Source: Burkholderiales bacterium
Lineage (GTDB): Bacteria; Pseudomonadota; Gammaproteobacteria; Burkholderiales; Burkholderiaceae_C
Reading direction: 5' to 3'
Length of the DNA: 38,116 bases
Assembly: GCA_003963005.1 (NCBI GenBank)
Contig: RXJW01000133.1
Coordinates: forward strand, 1 to 38,116
In this document: positions 36,505-38,116 of the stretch, in pieces
Position numbering within the stretch: the first letter of the stretch is position 1
How the letters are laid out: each line of letters begins with the position of its first letter
Notes under the pieces: model-generated
Seen by the model: the letters and a program-made list of their open reading frames with translations, nothing else
The model's database searches: none
What the model was told of the DNA's origin: nothing
Program-made: the position numbers and the translations under genes

Positions 36505-36795
36505 ATGCCCAGCGCCTACATCCTCGCCAACGTCACCGTCACCAACCCGACCCAGTACGAGGACTACCGCAAGTTCTCGAGCCTCGCCATGCAGGCGCAT
36601 GGCGCCGAGGTCTGCGTGCGCGGCGGCGCGGTGACCGTGCTAGAGGGCGACTGGACGCCCGAGCGCGTGGTCCTGCTCAAGTTCCCGTCGCACGAGGCCG
36701 CGCAGGCCTTCTACGACTCCGCCGAGTACACCCGCGCCCGCCAGGCGCGCGAGGGTGCTGCCGTGATGCGCATGGTCCTGATCGACGGGGTCTGA
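36505..36795 (+). CDS. DUF1330 domain-containing protein
   Basis: The 96-residue product is a DUF1330 protein, a small alpha/beta ferredoxin-like domain of the dimeric alpha+beta barrel superfamily. Family members start with YILANVTVTNPTQYEDYRK, as here (residues 5-23), and contain a VLEGDWTPERVVLLKFPS strand and a FYDSAEYTRARQAR helix. No catalytic residues are known; function is not established. It sits between kdsA and eno, as in several betaproteobacteria, with a 24-base gap before it and 82 bases after it, so it is probably in the same operon. Confidence 0.85.
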   Translation: MPSAYILANVTVTNPTQYEDYRKFSSLAMQAHGAEVCVRGGAVTVLEGDWTPERVVLLKFPSHEAAQAFYDSAEYTRARQAREGAAVMRMVLIDGV

Positions 36796-36877
36796 CCCAC
36801 ACGAATGTTGTGACGCGGTAACGCCCTCTTGGCACACTCACGGCCGACCGAATTTTTCACTTCCCTGGAGACATTGA

Positions 36878-38116
<1,239 letters not shown>

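Overview
The window is a stretch of high-GC chromosome from a betaproteobacterium, most likely order Burkholderiales and plausibly the Rubrivivax/Leptothrix/Roseateles group. This rests on GC-rich codon use throughout, the gene order rpsA-ihfB-lapA-lapB and pyrG-kdsA-DUF1330-eno, the short leaders, and protein sequences that read as typical of that order. I recognised these by eye and ran no search. No tRNA, rRNA, insertion sequence, phage gene, CRISPR array or plasmid function is visible. Almost all of the window is coding; the longest gene-free stretches are 29867-30099 and 14124-14334, both under 300 bases.

Layout. Bases 1-2275 hold the end of rpsA, then ihfB and the overlapping lapA-lapB pair (control of LPS synthesis). 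Bases 2390-6123 hold four glycosyltransferase genes, three on the plus strand with coupled ends and one facing them. They are followed by msbA (lipid A flippase) and a small ComEA-like helix-hairpin-helix protein. On the minus strand at 8169-14123 lie a PAS/degenerate-GGDEF protein, dnaE (replicative polymerase) and a patatin-like lipase. Bases 14335-16853 (plus) carry an HI0933-type flavoprotein, rpsU with promoter and tandem terminators, yqeY and a small DUF442 protein. Bases 16866-21315 (minus) are a complete branched-chain amino acid type ABC importer (binding protein, livH, livM, livG, livF). Next come pmbA/tldE (minus), divergent yjgA and mog (plus), and a 1110-residue beta-propeller sensor with an apparently active GGDEF domain (minus). 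cysE and trmJ (minus) diverge from suhB (plus). The right end is plus-strand: a secreted TonB-C-terminal-like protein, mutS, an alpha/beta hydrolase, then pyrG-kdsA-DUF1330-eno, with eno cut by the window edge.

How the genes work together. One theme is the outer membrane: LapA/LapB tune LPS synthesis, the glycosyltransferases probably decorate LPS or exopolysaccharide, MsbA flips lipid A-core, and KdsA makes Kdo-8-phosphate from PEP (the product of Eno), while PyrG supplies the CTP needed to activate Kdo. A second theme is nucleic acid maintenance and translation (dnaE, mutS, ihfB, rpsA, rpsU, trmJ, yjgA, suhB). A third is cyclic-di-GMP: one protein looks like a c-di-GMP maker, and another looks like a former cyclase that kept only the c-di-GMP inhibitory site.

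Most of the window is ordinary core chromosome. The item I find most worth testing is the degenerate GGDEF protein next to dnaE. I do not see a clearly new multigene system.
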